Notes under the pieces: model-generated | What the model was told of the DNA's origin: nothing | What the model saw: the letters and a program-made list of their open reading frames with translations, nothing else | Databases searched by the model: none | In this document: positions 1 through 12,900 of the stretch, one piece after another | Layout: the number at the start of each line of letters is the position of its first letter | How positions within the stretch are numbered: the first letter of the stretch is position 1 | Position numbers and translations under genes: made by a program | Source: JAAOII01 sp965207705 | GTDB lineage: Bacteria > Pseudomonadota > Gammaproteobacteria > CBDBNL01 > JAAOII01 | NCBI GenBank assembly: GCA_965207705.1 | Contig: OZ242292.1 | Coordinates: forward strand, 1,612,001 to 1,676,000 | DNA: 64,000 nucleotides | Direction of reading: 5' to 3'

Positions 1-1
1 A

Positions 2-3000
2 CAACTAACACTTTCCGCAAACGCCATCGCCCTTAACATAACCATCAGTGCCAGCAATAGTATTGCCGACAACCTGTTCGGCGATTTTTATATAGATTTA
101 GATTTAGCTTTAGTGGGCAGTGATGAAGCCACAGTTAAAGTTACAGTCCGCTATACAATTTCCATTACTGCCGTGAATGATGCGCCTGTTTTTGGAGAAG
201 CAGCCAATAGGCCAGGAGTTGTGTTTACTAATGCAACTGACACAACCCTCGCTAGATACAATTTTGCTGGCATCCTCATTAATTCGTCTGAGAACGACTT
301 TGTGGGTAATGTATCGGCAACAGATATTGATGGCGACGCTGTTAGATATAACATAATCGGTGGAACTGATGATAATGCCCTATTTAAGATTAGTTCAGCA
401 GGCGAAATAACTCTAAAAGCTGTAGCAAGTACTTTAGGTGACTATACATTCAACGTTACTGCCAGTGATGGCAAAGGTGGCATGACAATGGCTGAGATTA
501 CCGTGAGTGTTACTTCTACTACTACTACTACTGCTCCCACTGACTGCATTTTTGCTGAAGATGTTGGCGGTGCTATAAATTGCGGGCTTCTTGCTCTTCC
601 CCAAGTTTATAACTCTACTACAACCTATAACATCACGGTTGGCGAGATGTTAGCAGGTCAAGAAGTAAACACCGATAAGCTTAGATCAGGAAATTTTATC
701 TTCACGCAAATTATTAATGGCAGTATATCAGATTCAGAAATAATTTTTCCTGATAATAACCAAATAGAACTTTCAGAATACGCCACCCATATAAATCTAA
801 GCATTGCAGCTGACAACAACGTATTCGGTGAATTTTATATAGATTTAGTGAAGAGTGATGACGCCTCAGTTAAAGTCCGCTATACAATTTCCATTACTGA
901 CGTGAATGATCCACCTACTATTCCTGTCTCTTACGATTTCGCCGACATTCCCTTTAATTCCACTGCTGGCTACTCGGTGGGCAATGTATCAGCAACTGAT
1001 GTGGATAATGACAATACTATTTATGGTATAGACGGTGGAGCTGATGATATCAACCTATTTCAGGTTCACTTAACGGAAGGAGAGGTAACTCTAAAAGCCA
1101 TAGCGACTATTGAAGGCAACCTTCCAATTGTATATAAATTCAACGTCACTGTCAGTGATGGTAGAGGAGGCAACGCAAGGACTGAGATTACCGTGAGTGT
1201 TCTTCCTAACAACCAAGCCCCAGTGTTTGTAGCAGTCAGTGGCTCAGAAGATCAGTTTAATGAAACGACCGCCAGCTATAATTTTACTGGTATCCCCCGT
1301 AATTCGGATATTGGCTACCTGGTGGGCAATGTATCGGCAACCGATCCTGATGGAGGCGCTCCTATGTATAACATAAGCGATGAATATAACATAAATGGTA
1401 GCACTACTGCTAGTAATAACGACCTATTTCAGATTGACTCAAGTGGCGGAATAACTCTAATACGAGGAGCTATAGATAATGACTTAGGTGGATATACATT
1501 CAACGTCACTGCCAATGATGGCAATGGCGGTAGCGCAACAGCTATAATTTCTGTGAGGGTTCTCCCCAACGAAGCCCCAATGTTTAGAGCAGTTGTGGGT
1601 TCAGAAAGCCAGTTTATTGCCATAAGAAGTGACATAGGACTCCCTATATATAGTTTTGATGGCATCCCCATTAATTCAATTATGGGCTACTCGGTGGGCA
1701 ATGTGTTCGCAACCGATGCCAATAATGACGATATCACTTATAGCATAAGCAATATTTATCTCATAGATGAAGGTTCTAGTGATTTTGTTGAGAATGCCCT
1801 ATTTACGATTAACTCAGCAACAGGTGAAGTAACTCTAAGTGCCACGGCCACGGTGAGTGATTCAGGTATGTATCTTGTTAACGCCACTGCCACTGATGAC
1901 CAAGGCGCGAATGCAATAGCCACGATTTCTGTTTATGTGGACGGAGACGCTCCGGTGTTTAGCTCAACATCTTATAGATTTGATTTATCTTTATCAGCGG
2001 CTGTAGATGGAGTAGTGATAGGCAATGTTTCGGCGACGGATGTGCAAAGGACTCTCTTTGATTATAGTTTGGCGAAAGACGGTAATCTATTTGAGGATTT
2101 ATTTGAACCTGCCACTGCTGATAACGCAGATGGCAGTAGAAACATCATTTTGAGTAGAGATGCAGATCTGAGTGATTTTGCAGCTCCTTCTATTGAATTT
2201 CAAGTTGTGGCAACACATCAAGAAGGTGAGTTTTCATCTGAAGCCACCATTACGGTTAATCTTAATAATGACCTGCCATTTGACGATGATTTTGATGGGG
2301 ATGGAGTTCAGGGTTTCTATGACGCATTTCCGCATGATGCAACTATGAATGTTATGGGAGATGGAGAACCAGGTAACCCCTTTATTATCAGCAATATCTA
2401 TCAACTGCAGGCAGTAGCAGGAGTTGACCATGCTGGAACTGCGCTTGATTCGTCAGATTTTACTGGTGATAGTTTTCTTTATGGCGACGATGCCGACGAG
2501 CAACTCACTAAACACTATGTACTTGCCAATGACATAAACGCTTCCGACACTGCCGATGCCACTGTTTGGAATAAATCAGCAGTTGATGCTGACAACTTTG
2601 TCGGACAGGGCTGGACGCCAATTGCTGGCAACAGCAGTCAATCCTTCAGCGGCTCTTTCAATGGTGATGGTTATCAAATTAGAGATTTATACATGCGTAA
2701 TCGCATGGTCAACAATTCACAACACTTTGCCCTTTTTGGTATTAACAGCGGTAATATTACTTCAGTTGGGCTAATAAACATTGAGACAGAAATCCAAGCG
2801 CTAAACAATCATTATCTTCGTAACTATGATAATAATGAGGAACTCACTTCTAATAGTATTCATGGCTACCAAGGAGCCGTAGCTAGTTTAGCCGCATTTA
2901 ATCAAGAAAGCGCTATAATTAGCTATTCTTACGTCACTGGTTTAGTTAATGGATCAGGGGAGGTTGTTGGCGGCTTAGTTGGAGCTAATGGCGGTGAGTT

Positions 3001-3730
3001 ATCCTATTCTTATTCCACTGCCGCGGTTAGGGGTGAAGGAGCTACTGGCGGCTTGGTTGGAACAAATTTTGCCAGTTCTAAGCAACTAAATACTTATGCC
3101 ACTGGCGATGTTCATGCAGGTGCTGGAGTAGGTAATCCTATTTTATTACCGCAAGATGATACCTCTCAAGGTGTTATGAATACGCAAGGTAATGTAGGAG
3201 GACTTATAGGAAGCATTGCCAGTGCTAGCAGCATTGTGAGGACTGCTTATGCGCTAGGACTGGCCACTCATTCTCCCGCATTTGACTTGAGAGTAGGCAA
3301 TATCGCAGGAGATAGGTATACGGACTCAACTTTTGCTTCATTATATTGGAAGGATGGGGTCGCTCCTGGAGTAGCTGTTTACAGCAAATACACTCTAAAT
3401 AGCCAAGGAAATGGAAATCCAGGAGCAGTTGGAGACCAAACAGGTACTAACTCTACCACCACCGCTCAACTGCAAGGATGCGGACTGGGTGGAATGGTTA
3501 TAACTGGAGTAACGCCAGACCCAACCTGCACTGATTTATTCCCCGCCAGCGACTGGGGCAACACTACGGATAGCACCGCAGGTACTTTTGATATTGAGCG
3601 CGGCTGGATTTTCAATGCGGACGAGTATCCCTCATTAAGTGCCGTTCGCTCCTCTGACGATAAGCAGCTTTTCCCTTCAGCTGCAGACCAGGAGTGTCAT
3701 AGGGATCCCAGCTCTCCGGGCTGTGAATAA
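2..3730 (+). CDS. Cadherin-like/GLUG surface protein, 5'-truncated by window edge
   Basis: The frame is open from base 2, so the gene begins outside the window; the GTG at 113 lies inside a conserved domain and is not the start. About 1242 residues are visible. In order they hold the end of one N-terminal-type domain (to about nt 190), a cadherin-like repeat, a complete second N-terminal-type domain introduced by a Thr-rich linker and a Cys pair (nt 515-910), further cadherin-like repeats (nt 915-2265, with recurring GYSVGNVSATD and TGEITLKA motifs), a DxDGDG calcium-type loop (nt 2285-2330), the conserved IISNIYQLQA segment, GLUG repeats (nt 2950-3250) and a tail with WIFNADEYPSL and paired Cys. 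It is probably an outer-surface lipoprotein like its paralogues at 4000, 19563 and 22343, but its signal peptide is not visible. The molecular role is unknown; adhesion or matrix binding is an inference from the domains. Confidence 0.85.
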   Translation, partial: QLTLSANAIALNITISASNSIADNLFGDFYIDLDLALVGSDEATVKVTVRYTISITAVNDAPVFGEAANRPGVVFTNATDTTLARYNFAGILINSSENDFVGNVSATDIDGDAVRYNIIGGTDDNALFKISSAGEITLKAVASTLGDYTFNVTASDGKGGMTMAEITVSVTSTTTTTAPTDCIFAEDVGGAINCGLLALPQVYNSTTTYNITVGEMLAGQEVNTDKLRSGNFIFTQIINGSISDSEIIFPDNNQIELSEYATHINLSIAADNNVFGEFYIDLVKSDDASVKVRYTISITDVNDPPTIPVSYDFADIPFNSTAGYSVGNVSATDVDNDNTIYGIDGGADDINLFQVHLTEGEVTLKAIATIEGNLPIVYKFNVTVSDGRGGNARTEITVSVLPNNQAPVFVAVSGSEDQFNETTASYNFTGIPRNSDIGYLVGNVSATDPDGGAPMYNISDEYNINGSTTASNNDLFQIDSSGGITLIRGAIDNDLGGYTFNVTANDGNGGSATAIISVRVLPNEAPMFRAVVGSESQFIAIRSDIGLPIYSFDGIPINSIMGYSVGNVFATDANNDDITYSISNIYLIDEGSSDFVENALFTINSATGEVTLSATATVSDSGMYLVNATATDDQGANAIATISVYVDGDAPVFSSTSYRFDLSLSAAVDGVVIGNVSATDVQRTLFDYSLAKDGNLFEDLFEPATADNADGSRNIILSRDADLSDFAAPSIEFQVVATHQEGEFSSEATITVNLNNDLPFDDDFDGDGVQGFYDAFPHDATMNVMGDGEPGNPFIISNIYQLQAVAGVDHAGTALDSSDFTGDSFLYGDDADEQLTKHYVLANDINASDTADATVWNKSAVDADNFVGQGWTPIAGNSSQSFSGSFNGDGYQIRDLYMRNRMVNNSQHFALFGINSGNITSVGLINIETEIQALNNHYLRNYDNNEELTSNSIHGYQGAVASLAAFNQESAIISYSYVTGLVNGSGEVVGGLVGANGGELSYSYSTAAVRGEGATGGLVGTNFASSKQLNTYATGDVHAGAGVGNPILLPQDDTSQGVMNTQGNVGGLIGSIASASSIVRTAYALGLATHSPAFDLRVGNIAGDRYTDSTFASLYWKDGVAPGVAVYSKYTLNSQGNGNPGAVGDQTGTNSTTTAQLQGCGLGGMVITGVTPDPTCTDLFPASDWGNTTDSTAGTFDIERGWIFNADEYPSLSAVRSSDDKQLFPSAADQECHRDPSSPGCE

Positions 3731-3737
3731 TGCGCTG

Positions 3738-3807
3738 CTGTAGGGGCGGAGGGCTATATTCATCCCCCCTTGGCTCCGCCCGCAAAATGCATAACACTCG
3801 CGACAAA
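3738..3807 (+). repeat. Dispersed GC-rich hairpin repeat, copy 1
   Basis: This is one copy of an intergenic repeat that starts CTGTAGGGGCGGAG, has a loop, the complementary arm CTCCGCCC, then GCAAAATGCATAA and CTCGCGACAAA. It begins 8 bases after the stop codon of the first surface-protein gene. The loop carries an extra TATATTCATCCCCCC segment not found in the shortest copies. The arms could fold as a strong RNA hairpin and act as a terminator or mRNA stabiliser; this is inferred. Confidence 0.8.
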
Positions 3808-3892
3808 TCATCCTCTTGCTTGCCCTGCCCGCAATTAACTATGTATGGTGTTGAAACCCACAACTGGCAACTTACCTTCCCCACTTAGTATA

Positions 3893-3910
3893 CGACTACT
3901 AAAATAGTCG
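3893..3910. other. Small inverted repeat upstream of the giant gene
   Basis: CGACTA and TAGTCG form a 6-bp inverted repeat with a 6-base spacer about 90 bases before the start of the giant lipoprotein gene. It could be an operator half-site pair, but only one copy was seen. The rest of 3808-3960 shows no gene. Confidence 0.3.
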
Positions 3911-3960
3911 CTCTATGTCTATTCCACCTGTAAGGTAATTCTCCCAGTAATTGCCGCCAT

Positions 3961-3999
3961 CTCTCCTAAAAAACGATTAATTGTGTTATAATTATTTTT
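3961..3999 (+). promoter_or_regulatory. Extended -10 promoter of giant lipoprotein gene (leaderless type)
   Basis: TGTTATAAT, an extended -10 element, has its TATAAT at 3987-3992, only 7 bases before the ATG at 4000. Transcription would start at or next to the ATG, giving a leaderless mRNA. No good -35 hexamer is seen. The block CTCCTAAAAAAC followed by ATTAATT and TGTTATA recurs before the lipoprotein gene at 22343, so the promoter was duplicated with the gene. Confidence 0.6.
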
Positions 4000-6900
4000 A
4001 TGAAAACTTTTTATTTATTTATTAGCGTCTTACTTACCACCGCTTTGATGGTATCCTGTGCTTCATCTTCTGGTTCTGGCGGTGGCAGTGGTAGTGGAGG
4101 CAGTGGCAGTGGCGGTGGAGGCGGTGGCGGCGGGACTGTTGAGTCAAGCATTTTTTCTCATTCCAGCTATACTTTTATACCTGAAAGCATTAATTTAACA
4201 GCACCACCTCTCGGTTCTGCTACGCCCGTTTCTGGTACAAATCCCACTCACAAAATCCTTTTAGGGAGTGTTTTAATCAAAGAATCAGAGATAAACAAAT
4301 TGGTAACGGCTGAGATTAATAAATTAATAACCGCAGAAGATTCTAAAGTGGATGCAAATGATATAAATATCATTGACAACTACACAATAGAATATTCTTT
4401 TGCGGATGATGCCGCGAAGGATCCTTCCTCAACTTTGAATAGGTATTTAACTATTGCCCCTAATAGCAACAGTAGAGGCGCAAGAATCTATGCCAGCAAT
4501 CCTTTTGCCTTTCCAGTTTCCCTTGCGGACATTCTTGCGGATGTTCCAGCGGTTACAGTTACAGCGGATATTACAATTATAGTGAGTTCATTAGTTAAGA
4601 CAGAAATGTCCATAGTCCGCACAGTGTCTGTGCATTTTCCCGAAGTTGTGGATACCTTTCCTGATATAAACGATGCCGTTCCTTTTGACCTTAGCAAAGT
4701 TTCTACTAAAGGTGGACCGGTTACGCCAGATCTCATGCGGGCACAAAGCTACATTGGCAACTTATCAGGCAGTTTCGTAAAAGGGACAGTAATAAATGGC
4801 AGCACCGCGACTTCTTTTACTAGTTTATGGATGGCAGCGAACGCAAACTTGGCAACTGATCCAAGGGCTGGAAAGATTTTCCCTGATGGTGATAATGTAT
4901 TTAAAATCTCCGATTTACTTAATGTCTCTGAACTCCCTTCTTTGCCTGCAGCTGAAACTGGCATAATACAAAGTATTACAGTAACGATTACACCTGAAGG
5001 AGCCAATGAATTCAACTATACTTATCCCGTTCCCGCCCCAGCCCCCGCCCTTCTTTCTGGCACTGCCTCTGCAGATACCCCTATTTCAGTTGACGCACTT
5101 AATGGTGATAGCTCCACAAATAATTCCTTGTGGAAAGCAATATCAGACGCAAACTCTACTTTTACCGAAACTAACGCTGCTGGTATTCATGTTCTAAACA
5201 TCTCAATTGGCTGGAGTTTCACATACACATATCAACGCGATTTTCAACCTAATGATGTGACTTTGCCAGACGGGTTTGTATTAAACCGCACTGTCCTATT
5301 TGCTGAAGAACAAGCAGCAATCACTACTATTCCCATAAAAGGAGTTAATAATGCCCTAAATAGTTATGGCTTTGCTCCTGCCCCAGGCACAGGAGAGCAA
5401 CGAACTATATTCTTTGCATTACTTAATTCTTCTTCTGCTGTGCAGTCCCCATTCTCCATCTCGCAGCCTCTTTGCTCTCCGCAATCCATTTATCTTGATA
5501 ATATAGACACTCAGGTAAAAAGCGCCACATCATTTAATTATGAAGATAGGGACGACGAAGCGGATCGCCTATTTACATGTGTCCTTGGCGCTTCTTTTAA
5601 TGGCGCCGATTATCAACCATTAGTTGCCAGAATAAATGCAACAGCAACACCGAATTCTGATAGCAATCCAATTTCTGGATTTCTTGGCTGTAGCACAACT
5701 GGAGATGAGAGATGCTACTACGCATCCCTAACCATAAATATCACTAACCTTGATGAAGCCCCGACTATAACATATCCTCCCCTGTCAATTGCTGAAGGAG
5801 TTGGACCAGCTGATACTGACTATCCAGGCAATAACTTTAGTCCTGCGTTAGGCACATTAACTGAAAACCTTGCCACCACAGGAAATCTTTCTGTTGTCCC
5901 TGGCAATATAACAATTGCAGACACTGACGAAGTAGCTAATAGAACCACTAATCTTCCAGTTAACGCAGCAGAGACCAAGGTTATGTCCGTTTCCCCCACT
6001 CATGGCAATGGGTTATTTAGCATAGTTAAACAAGATGGTGGAAATAATCTTTTTAATCTTAGAGTGGATGCCAGTAAGTTAGATTACGAAAAATTCACCG
6101 ATAATGAATTAAAAGAAGGCGAAGGTAAAGCTATCTACATGGTTACCATAAGCACGCAAGACACAGATGGGACTGTTGCCAATAAGCCAGTTAAACCCCT
6201 GCAAGTTCCTGTTGAAATTACAGATGTTATATTCGCCCCAGTTACCGCTGGCAGTAATATCGTGAGGCTCGGCTTCACTAAGGCAACTAATATAGAAAAC
6301 AGAATAGTTAACGGAAGAAAAAGAATAATGCTATTGTCTGGCGCTTCCATGATTGCCCATGGACGCAATACCCTTGGCACAGTCAAGGCAGTGGACCCAG
6401 AAACTAACAGTGATAACGAGTTGTTTTATGCAGTTTCTCCTAATGATAGTAATCTAGAACAAACTTCCAATAACTTTGCTGTTGTTGATGGCTTCGGCGA
6501 TGGCGACGTCCAAAATCTTGTGCTTAATAAGCTGGGGTTAACAACGGGTTTCACCATAGAGGTTCAAGTATTTTATCGTCCTGACAACTTTGACCAGAAT
6601 AACCCTGCTGATATTAGTGACGCATTGAGCAACAATAATGTTATAGCTCTGGAAACACCCATATCTATTGATGTTGAGGTTGATGATACTGCATACTCCG
6701 ATATAGATAGAGCAAACTTATTAAATCCAGCCAACTCGCCTGTGTTTAACACGCGACAATTTACTGGCAGTGTGACTGAAGCAACTGCTGGAGACAATGT
6801 AATTGGAGTTAGTTCTTCGGGCACTTCATTCCCGCCCTTCAACCAGAACTTTATTGATATATCGCAGGAGGCAGCTAACTTAGGCATATCCCCTGAATTT

Positions 6901-9900
6901 GCTTTGGTGGGAGCGGGAGGATTTGGCGCATTTAATGCACCGCAACTGCAGAGTTTAGGCATTGACCCAACCGACAGCGCTTTGTTTAGCATAGATAAAA
7001 CCACTGGCGCTATTTCTTTGCAGGGAGAAAGCACGGTAGAGTTCCCCGACTTCTATAGTGTGGTTGTTCGGCTTGCCGATGCCGATGATATTGACAATGC
7101 TGAAAACGCATTTTCACATGACTATGCCACAGTAAATATTTTAGTTAATGATATAAACACTGCTCCTGTTATTTCCGATTCCAATGATTTTATCTTCCCT
7201 GATATCCAGGTAGTGAATGGTATCGGCAGCTATGCTGAAACAGCAAATGAATTGACACTAAATGTCACCATTAACGAAAACACTCCTGCTGGCACAGTGT
7301 TAGCCCGTTTTACAGTTACAGATGACAATGATGATATGTTTGCTGAGTATAATTTTCTCTTTGGCGCTGATACCCGTAATCGCATTACACAGCCTGGAAT
7401 ATTTGATAATTTCTATGAAGGCGCAGTTAAATTAACTTTTGCGCCTGGGGAAGGTTCTGAAGGCAAGCAGAAAACTTCTACTGCAACCCTAACCCTGGTG
7501 AAGTCCATAAATTTTGAAGATTTTGCTACAGATGTAATTAATAATGGTAATACAGGTAGTGCTGTCATTACTAACGATACAATCACTCTTAGCGAAACAA
7601 TAAGCATATCAGATAAAGGCAGATATGAATATAACCCCCTAACCCCCTTAACCCTCCTAATAGAGTCGCAACCTAAACCTATATCTCCTGCACAGGATGT
7701 GTTGAGCACCTCATTAGCTTTTAATTTAGTAGTACTTGATGTTGCAGAAAAACCGCTGATTGATACAGAAAATAGTGTCACTAGCGGCGAGATAATGGAA
7801 AATGCTCCACTGGGATCGCCTGTTACTGGCATTAATATCAACATAGTCAATATTAACGCCACAGATGCTGATGCATTGATATATGAATTGGGTACTGAAT
7901 TTGCCGAAGTTTTTAATGCCAATGCAACAGCAGATGGCATGTTGCAGCTAATAGTAGCAGATGTGGATAAACTTGAAAATCTTGGTGATGGACAGGTTCA
8001 TACTAGCACCCTTACGATAACCAACAACACAGGCGGGACAGGTCTCCAAGATAAAAGCAATACAATAACCATTCAAGTCAGGGTTATTGATGTACTGCAA
8101 CCAATAAACCCTATTGCAGTAAATATGACTGGCTTACAAGTAGCAGAAACAGATGTAGATGGCGGCTTTAGCGATGGGGGGAGCGATGGGGGGAGCGATG
8201 GAAACTATGTAATCAAAGATAATCTTTTTGTATACAACCTAACCGATGTATCCAAAGATGCTGATGATATTGTTAGGATTGGTCGCAGAGAACCTGCACC
8301 TTTAGTTACGATATCTTACGCTATAACTGATGTATCCTTAGAAAGTTCAACCCCAGATGATGCAACTGACATTGATGTTACGGATGGAATTAACTCCCCT
8401 CTATTGCCTCTTTTATCTTTGAATACTCCTGATGAAAACAAAAATGTGGGCTTGGCTATTGAGGATACCGATTATGTTGAAGCATCTCTGTTTGGTAATA
8501 TCACGGCAACATTGGCTTTTACCGGCACCTTTATAGGCAACACGCTGCCGTCTTCAATAAATTCAATGGATTTTACAGTTGAGGTGATAAAAGCTAATCC
8601 TAAAAATGTGGAGTACAATACTACCAGCAACAACGCGCCAGTGTATACTTTTAAATATATCCAAAGCAGGTATGCTGATGAAATTACAGCAGATAATGTG
8701 GGAGCAGATGCAATTTCAGCTTCCTCTATTGTCAGTGGCGGTTTGACTACAGAAGGCGCTCGCCCCCAAATTAATCTTACTGGCGACACATATAACACCG
8801 CGTTAGTTCGCCTTGGCGATGACGATGACAATGACACCTACTTTATTGAACGGGATTTCACTAGATTAAATAAAATCCAAGTAACCAAAAATAACCAACA
8901 AAAAGCTGATGATGGAGTCATATTAATTCCTTTTACTTCAAATGAGAATATTGCTACCGCAAACATACAAATTCTTTCTGAAGGCACCTCAGGTAAATTA
9001 GAGGACAGCGCAGATAATTTTGATAGCTATTTTGATATTAAGGTTAACAACACTTATAACTTTGCTAACGAAGGAAGTCCTGAAGATATACGTAAAGTGC
9101 TACTCATAACCCAAAAACAATTTGCTGTTATTAATAACAGCGGAGTAATAGATGAAACCAACAAATATAATGCTCTTGATACCATCCCTTTATTTCAAGG
9201 AGAAACAGAAGCAACAAACCGCACCTACTATATTCGTGTGAGCCAAGGAGACAGTCCTTCTAATGCAAGTAATTATGCTTTGGCGCAGGTTCACCTAAAT
9301 ATTGAAGCAGCTGGATTAAACATTCCAGCAGTAGTCGGAGGATTGTTTATTGGAGAAACTTCTGACAGGAATAGCGTTTTAGCAAACCTTACTACAGGCA
9401 TAGGCAATATTAGCGAAAATAGCATTATACCAAACGCTTTTGGCACTCACTCCTTGTATCTAAGTATAAACAACCAAGATCACGAAACAGAAAATGAAGG
9501 CACAACAATAATCACGGTTTCCGTCCCAATTCGCGAGCTTGTTCCAACACCTAACTCTAACCGGGCAACTAATGGACAACTGATAGCATTATCACCAGTG
9601 GAAGGAAGTTCTGATAACTTGCCAGGCGCAAATGTTGTGGTTATTAATTCTACTGGGGTTGGCGACACAAATACGAGGCAAATTAGATTTGCCCTCGCCC
9701 GCAATGTCCATGGCAGCGCCACCATTAATGTTCACATACAAGAAAATGATGCGGAAGATATTGAGATTTACAGCGACACGCACACTTTTACATTAAACGT
9801 CAATGAAGATACCAGTGGTAATACAAATGGCAATAATGCCCCAACACTTACTCCCACACTTAGTAATGATGTTGGAATAATTAATGTAAATAGTAACAAT

Positions 9901-12900
9901 TTAGATTTCAACTTAACAGAAGATATAGGGACAGAAGGTATTGCACTGCTTGCAATTACTGATGACACTGAGAGCAAAAGCATTACTATAGTCCCTGGAG
10001 ATGTGGCTACTAATGACAATGGCAATAGAAGTCAATCAGCAACAGTGGCAGTAGAGAACGTTGTTCGTGTGGAAGGATTAGACGGATTATCTAACACTAA
10101 GAACGTGGATGTTTTTGATTATGATTCAAATATTATAAATAATAACATAATGAGCTATAAAAAAGATGGCTGGGGCATCACTAATATTACTTATAGAGTC
10201 ATAGAAACTGAGCCACGTGGTTTTGGCGATATGGTTACTGCAACAATATATAATGGGACCAAAACCTCGCGTGTTACAGTCACCCAAGAGAATGATGATG
10301 CTGTATTTGTTGAAGCGACTGCTGTTAAATTTAACTTAAATGAGTTTGAAAATCCGCTAGGCACACATAATGCAACTAGTAATCCACAACCCAAGCCATT
10401 GACCCTAACCTATAGTGACCCTGATTTAAAATTTGCCAATTTTGCCTTAGATGGCACTGTAGTGCCTGCAATGATTATTCCAGGAACTCAAACTAGCGAC
10501 CCATCCCCTCTTGCAGATACTTTAACTTTAACTATAACTCCTGTGTCAGTTGAAGCCCCCAATTCCGAATTATTTCCCGAATTATTTACAGTTACTTTTA
10601 TGAGTGACTTCTCCAATATATCAGCAGCTGATTATAATATTATTAATGCCCTGGGAGAAGGAGGAGTTTATAATGTCTCATTTACAGGAGATAACGTTGA
10701 AGAAGCAACTGCATCTATAAGAATAGTAGCTAGTACTAATGACCATGTAATAGCTGAAAGTTCTAATGAAATATTTAAGAGTAATGGTGAAGAAGTGAAT
10801 CTGATAGAGGACGCTTCTATTTCTCTTTACATGATCAATCAGATTTTAATTGAAGATGCGGACTTTGCAAGACCTTTAGCTGAGCAGGAAAACATAACTT
10901 TTTCTATTGACAGTGTTATAGAAAAAGTTAGAGAGAGTAGCGGCGATACCCCAAGGGACCTAACAGATAAGTTCAGCTGGTCGAGCACAGTACGTACTGA
11001 TGAGACGGATAACCGAATTCATGGAAACTTCTTAACTCAGGAGGATGTAGGCACCTATACAGTTACTTGGTCAACAACGGAAAGATATTCGGCGGCTGGA
11101 GGTCCTAGAACGCATACAGGTTTCTTTGTTCTAAATTTTCAAAATAATCCCAGCCCGCTTATTCTGCAGGGTGGTGATATTACAATAGATTATCCTCATG
11201 ACGGAATGGGGGCATTAAATAGAGGCGAGACAAACCGAACTATTGCAACTATTGAGGGGATTGATATCACTGGTGAGGACCTGAACTTACCAGCTAGCTT
11301 GGGCTATGGCATTCTACTTACTATAACTCCCGAGAATATTGATAGACAAGGAAACAATAGTTTTACTAATGCGGATGGTGATGAAGTGTCAGTTATTGAA
11401 TTCCCCGCCCGTGGCCGTGAATTCAGCGATGACTTTGCGCTAAAACATTTTATAAGCTTCTCAGACATTATGCCAGGAGGGACTCTCCCTGCGTTCAAGT
11501 TAGTGGCTAATAGCGAGCTTGCTGGCGATGAATTTAATATCACGGTCAATGCTGCCTTAGCGCAATCTGATAGTGGTGAAACCAAAGATGCAAATCCAGT
11601 AGAAGAAGCTAATGAACAGGCGGGTTCCATAACGCTTGCCACCGAATATGACATTCAATCCCCGCCGTCAGATGTAGAGATAACGACACTCCCTTCTACA
11701 GGTGTTACCATTGTTGCTGATGAGATAACCACAACAGAAGGTAGACAGGGCTTCATAGATGTAGGTTTTACGGATAAAAATATTGAAGATGGAGAATTAG
11801 AGAGATTTGCAGGAGGCGAGATTGATGCATTTAATCTTACTATGGTATTTTATAACAGTGATAAAACTGAGAGGCAGTCAAGCATAGAAATAATAAACCC
11901 CGACGTGTTTGTTTATTCAGAAGACACGGGAAGCGTTCAAATATTCTTGCCTAACGCTAATAAAGATGTTGGTGTAAAACAGTTTGAGATTACGGTTACG
12001 GATAACCGAACTAAGAATGCCCCTGCTGCCACACTGAACGGAACATTAAATATTATAGGAGCTGACTCAGAAATTACGATGACAACTCAATTAATGACAG
12101 ACATACCAGGAGTTACCCAGGAACTTAATTACAATAATAATGACGATATAACAGTTTTAGTAAACATATCTGGCGATGATTTTTTTGAAGGGGGTGAAAA
12201 TTATGGTGTGTCAGATTTTTCTTTTGCTGATTTCGGGTTCTTTGTGGTTGAGAGAGGGCAGAATTTGGCAGGACCCTGGGTCAGTAGAGTAAATAATACA
12301 TGTTCATTGGATTCTGTTTCTTTAGATGGCTTTCAAGACATAACGGATACGATAGCGGACAAAACAAATAAACAAAGGTTTCTTAAATTTACTATAGGAG
12401 TCCAAGAACTTGATAATGCAACACTCCAAGGTGACGGTGAAGTAGGCGGTAATTGCGCAAGATTAGATTATGACATAGTTGGAACATATTTTGAAGATTT
12501 TAAAATTCAGTTGAATAATACACGCTCCCTCCGGAATGTAACCCAATATCATAATAGCGAAGGGATAGTAGGCCGCTATAGCAGAACTGGCATACGTGAT
12601 ATAGTTCCCACCATAAGTAACTTAGTAACAGATGGCTTAGCAGATGTTAGGTATGCTGCTGGTAGGAGCGCAGCTGAGAGGACGTTTACAGTCCATGCTA
12701 ATTTTAGTGACGGAGACCCAGATGATAACGATAATGAAATCAGCTATAGGTTGACTTCTTCTAACATTAATGATTGTCCGATAGGTGATGAATTTGATAA
12801 TGCGATGTATACCGCATCTTGGAATATTGAACTTCGTGAAGGGATAGCTATAGGTACCGAATGTCCGCTAACATTAACAGTTAGCGAAGGAGTCGGTAGT

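Noticed and set aside
113..3730. GTG at 113 as the true start of the first gene
   Set aside because: The frame is open to base 2 and the upstream codons encode the expected preceding part of a conserved domain (compare LTFSENATALNVTISG in the paralogue), so the gene continues beyond the window.
6573..7940. Long antisense open frames (153 and 175 aa) inside the giant gene
   Set aside because: They mirror the coding bias of the sense strand, have no recognisable domains or signals, and the sense frame is strongly supported by repeats.
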